Origin: Ktedonobacterales bacterium
GTDB lineage: Bacteria; Chloroflexota; Ktedonobacteria; Ktedonobacterales; JADMIN01
Length of the DNA: 5,227 nucleotides
Reading direction: 5' to 3'
Assembly: GCA_015478575.1 (NCBI GenBank)
Contig: JADMIN010000239.1
Span: 1-5,227, forward strand
Positions 4,520-5,227 of this stretch are shown one piece after another. Made by a program: the position numbers and the translations under genes. The first letter of the stretch is position 1. Every line of letters starts with the position of its first letter. The notes under the pieces are model-generated. The model had not been told where the DNA came from and made no database searches. It worked only from the letters and a program-made list of their open reading frames with translations.

Positions 4520-5227
4520 ATGGGGAATGGACATAATCGCAACAAACGCGGGCGAGGCGCCTCGCGCGCGCGCCCCGGCCCCGCGCCCCAGCAGCGCCCT
4601 GCCAGCGTGGGCGAGGCACCCGGCGGACCCGGAAAGGCCGCCACGTCCGCGGCATCCCAGACGCGCGATGGCACCAAGCCGCGCCAAGAAGTGAGCCAGA
4701 GGAGTACGAGAGCTATGGGCGCGCCGCCGAGCACGACGCCCCGGCAGCGCCCACCACAGCCGCTCCGCGCTACCACCCAACCGCCGCGCGCTGATCTCCC
4801 TCCACGCACACCCGCACCCCACCGAGGAGCGGCGGCTGAAGGGGCGATTCTGCGCCACGAGGAGCCGCTCCCGCGCGCCCACGGCGACATGTCGGCGGCG
4901 TCTGGCCCACGCGTCCCCGCGCCTAGCGGGCATTCGCGCCCGGCGGGCCGTGAGAATGGCTGGCATCCGGTGCCCCATGCCAGCGGGGTCTCCTCCGGCG
5001 CGCCAGAGAGCGAGGCATTCCAAGCCGTCCCGCTCGCCATCGTCGCGCCGTGGCCTCCCGCCCCCACGAGCGCATTCAATCGGGCTGAAGCCAAAGCGGT
5101 CACGGCCAAAGAGGCCGCGGCGGCGAGCGAGCCAGCAATGCGCGCTGAGTGGATTGAGCGAGAACACGCTCCGGTAGGCACACCGAGCGCGCCCTCCGGC
5201 CACGCGCCCTTCCGCCCAGAAGTGCGG
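4520..5227 (+). CDS. Long Pro/Arg/Ala-rich disordered protein, N-terminal part, 3' end outside window
   Basis: ATG 4520 opens a frame of 236 codons with no stop up to the last base. GAGGTG (4507-4512), 7 nt upstream, is a good ribosome binding site. The product begins MGNGHNRNKRGRG and is rich in Pro, Ala, Arg, Ser and Gly, with PP and PR clusters and no hydrophobic segment. From about residue 180 it becomes more helical and charged (FNRAEAKAVTAKEAAAASEP, then MRAEWIEREHAP). It looks intrinsically disordered and basic, perhaps the N-terminal extension of a larger protein whose domain lies beyond the window. The ribosome binding site, the upstream TATAAT and the absence of stops favour this strand over the opposing frames at 4366-5203. 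No family recognised. It could interact with nucleic acid or with the divergent membrane protein, but nothing shows this. Confidence 0.6.
   Translation, partial: MGNGHNRNKRGRGASRARPGPAPQQRPASVGEAPGGPGKAATSAASQTRDGTKPRQEVSQRSTRAMGAPPSTTPRQRPPQPLRATTQPPRADLPPRTPAPHRGAAAEGAILRHEEPLPRAHGDMSAASGPRVPAPSGHSRPAGRENGWHPVPHASGVSSGAPESEAFQAVPLAIVAPWPPAPTSAFNRAEAKAVTAKEAAAASEPAMRAEWIEREHAPVGTPSAPSGHAPFRPEVR

Noticed and set aside
4366..5203. Two long minus-strand open frames (271 and 245 residues)
   Set aside because: They overlap each other and oppose the 236-codon plus frame, which has a good ribosome binding site, a promoter-like box and no stop. The minus products are Gly/Arg/Ala-rich artefacts of GC-rich antisense DNA with no recognisable motif.

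Overview
The window looks like a high-GC bacterial chromosome or large plasmid. No ribosomal or single-copy marker gene is present, so taxonomy is inference. The gene families and style (IS256-type transposase, a DUF433/DUF5615 pair, a divergent sigma-70-like factor followed by an XRE-type helix-turn-helix protein, GC-rich third codon positions) would fit Chloroflexota, perhaps Ktedonobacteria, but I cannot prove this.

Left part (1-1950) is an accessory patchwork. It opens with the C-terminal end of an IS256-family (Mutator) transposase. A perfect 34-bp palindrome and an IS-end-like sequence follow. Next comes an intact peptidase S51 (dipeptidase E-like) gene whose start overlaps the stop of the transposase frame. 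Then there is an apparently intact DUF433 antitoxin-like gene. Behind it lies a clearly recognisable DUF5615 PIN-like toxin relic (about 1441-1791) that has no start codon and two in-frame stops (TAG 1438, TGA 1486). After it, 1792-2142 holds no convincing gene, only a possible IS end scar, inverted repeats and the structured leader of the next operon.

Right part (1960-5227) has a different character, with long, codon-biased, Ala/Arg-rich genes. A 291-residue sigma-70-like factor (2143-3018) is followed after 88 bp by a 241-residue XRE-type helix-turn-helix protein (3107-3832). The gap carries a 17-bp direct repeat and a 16-bp inverted repeat. Convergent to them, with only 20 bp between stops, is a small two-transmembrane-segment protein (3853-4239, minus). 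Divergent from that one, behind a TATAAT box and a hairpin-bearing leader, is a very long, stop-free, Pro/Arg/Ala-rich, disordered-looking reading frame (4520 to the window end, plus) that runs off the edge.

Working picture (inference): the sigma factor and XRE protein form a two-gene regulatory operon. The small membrane protein and the disordered protein may belong to the same uncharacterised module. No complete known system (CRISPR, restriction, prophage) is visible, and no RNA gene was recognised.
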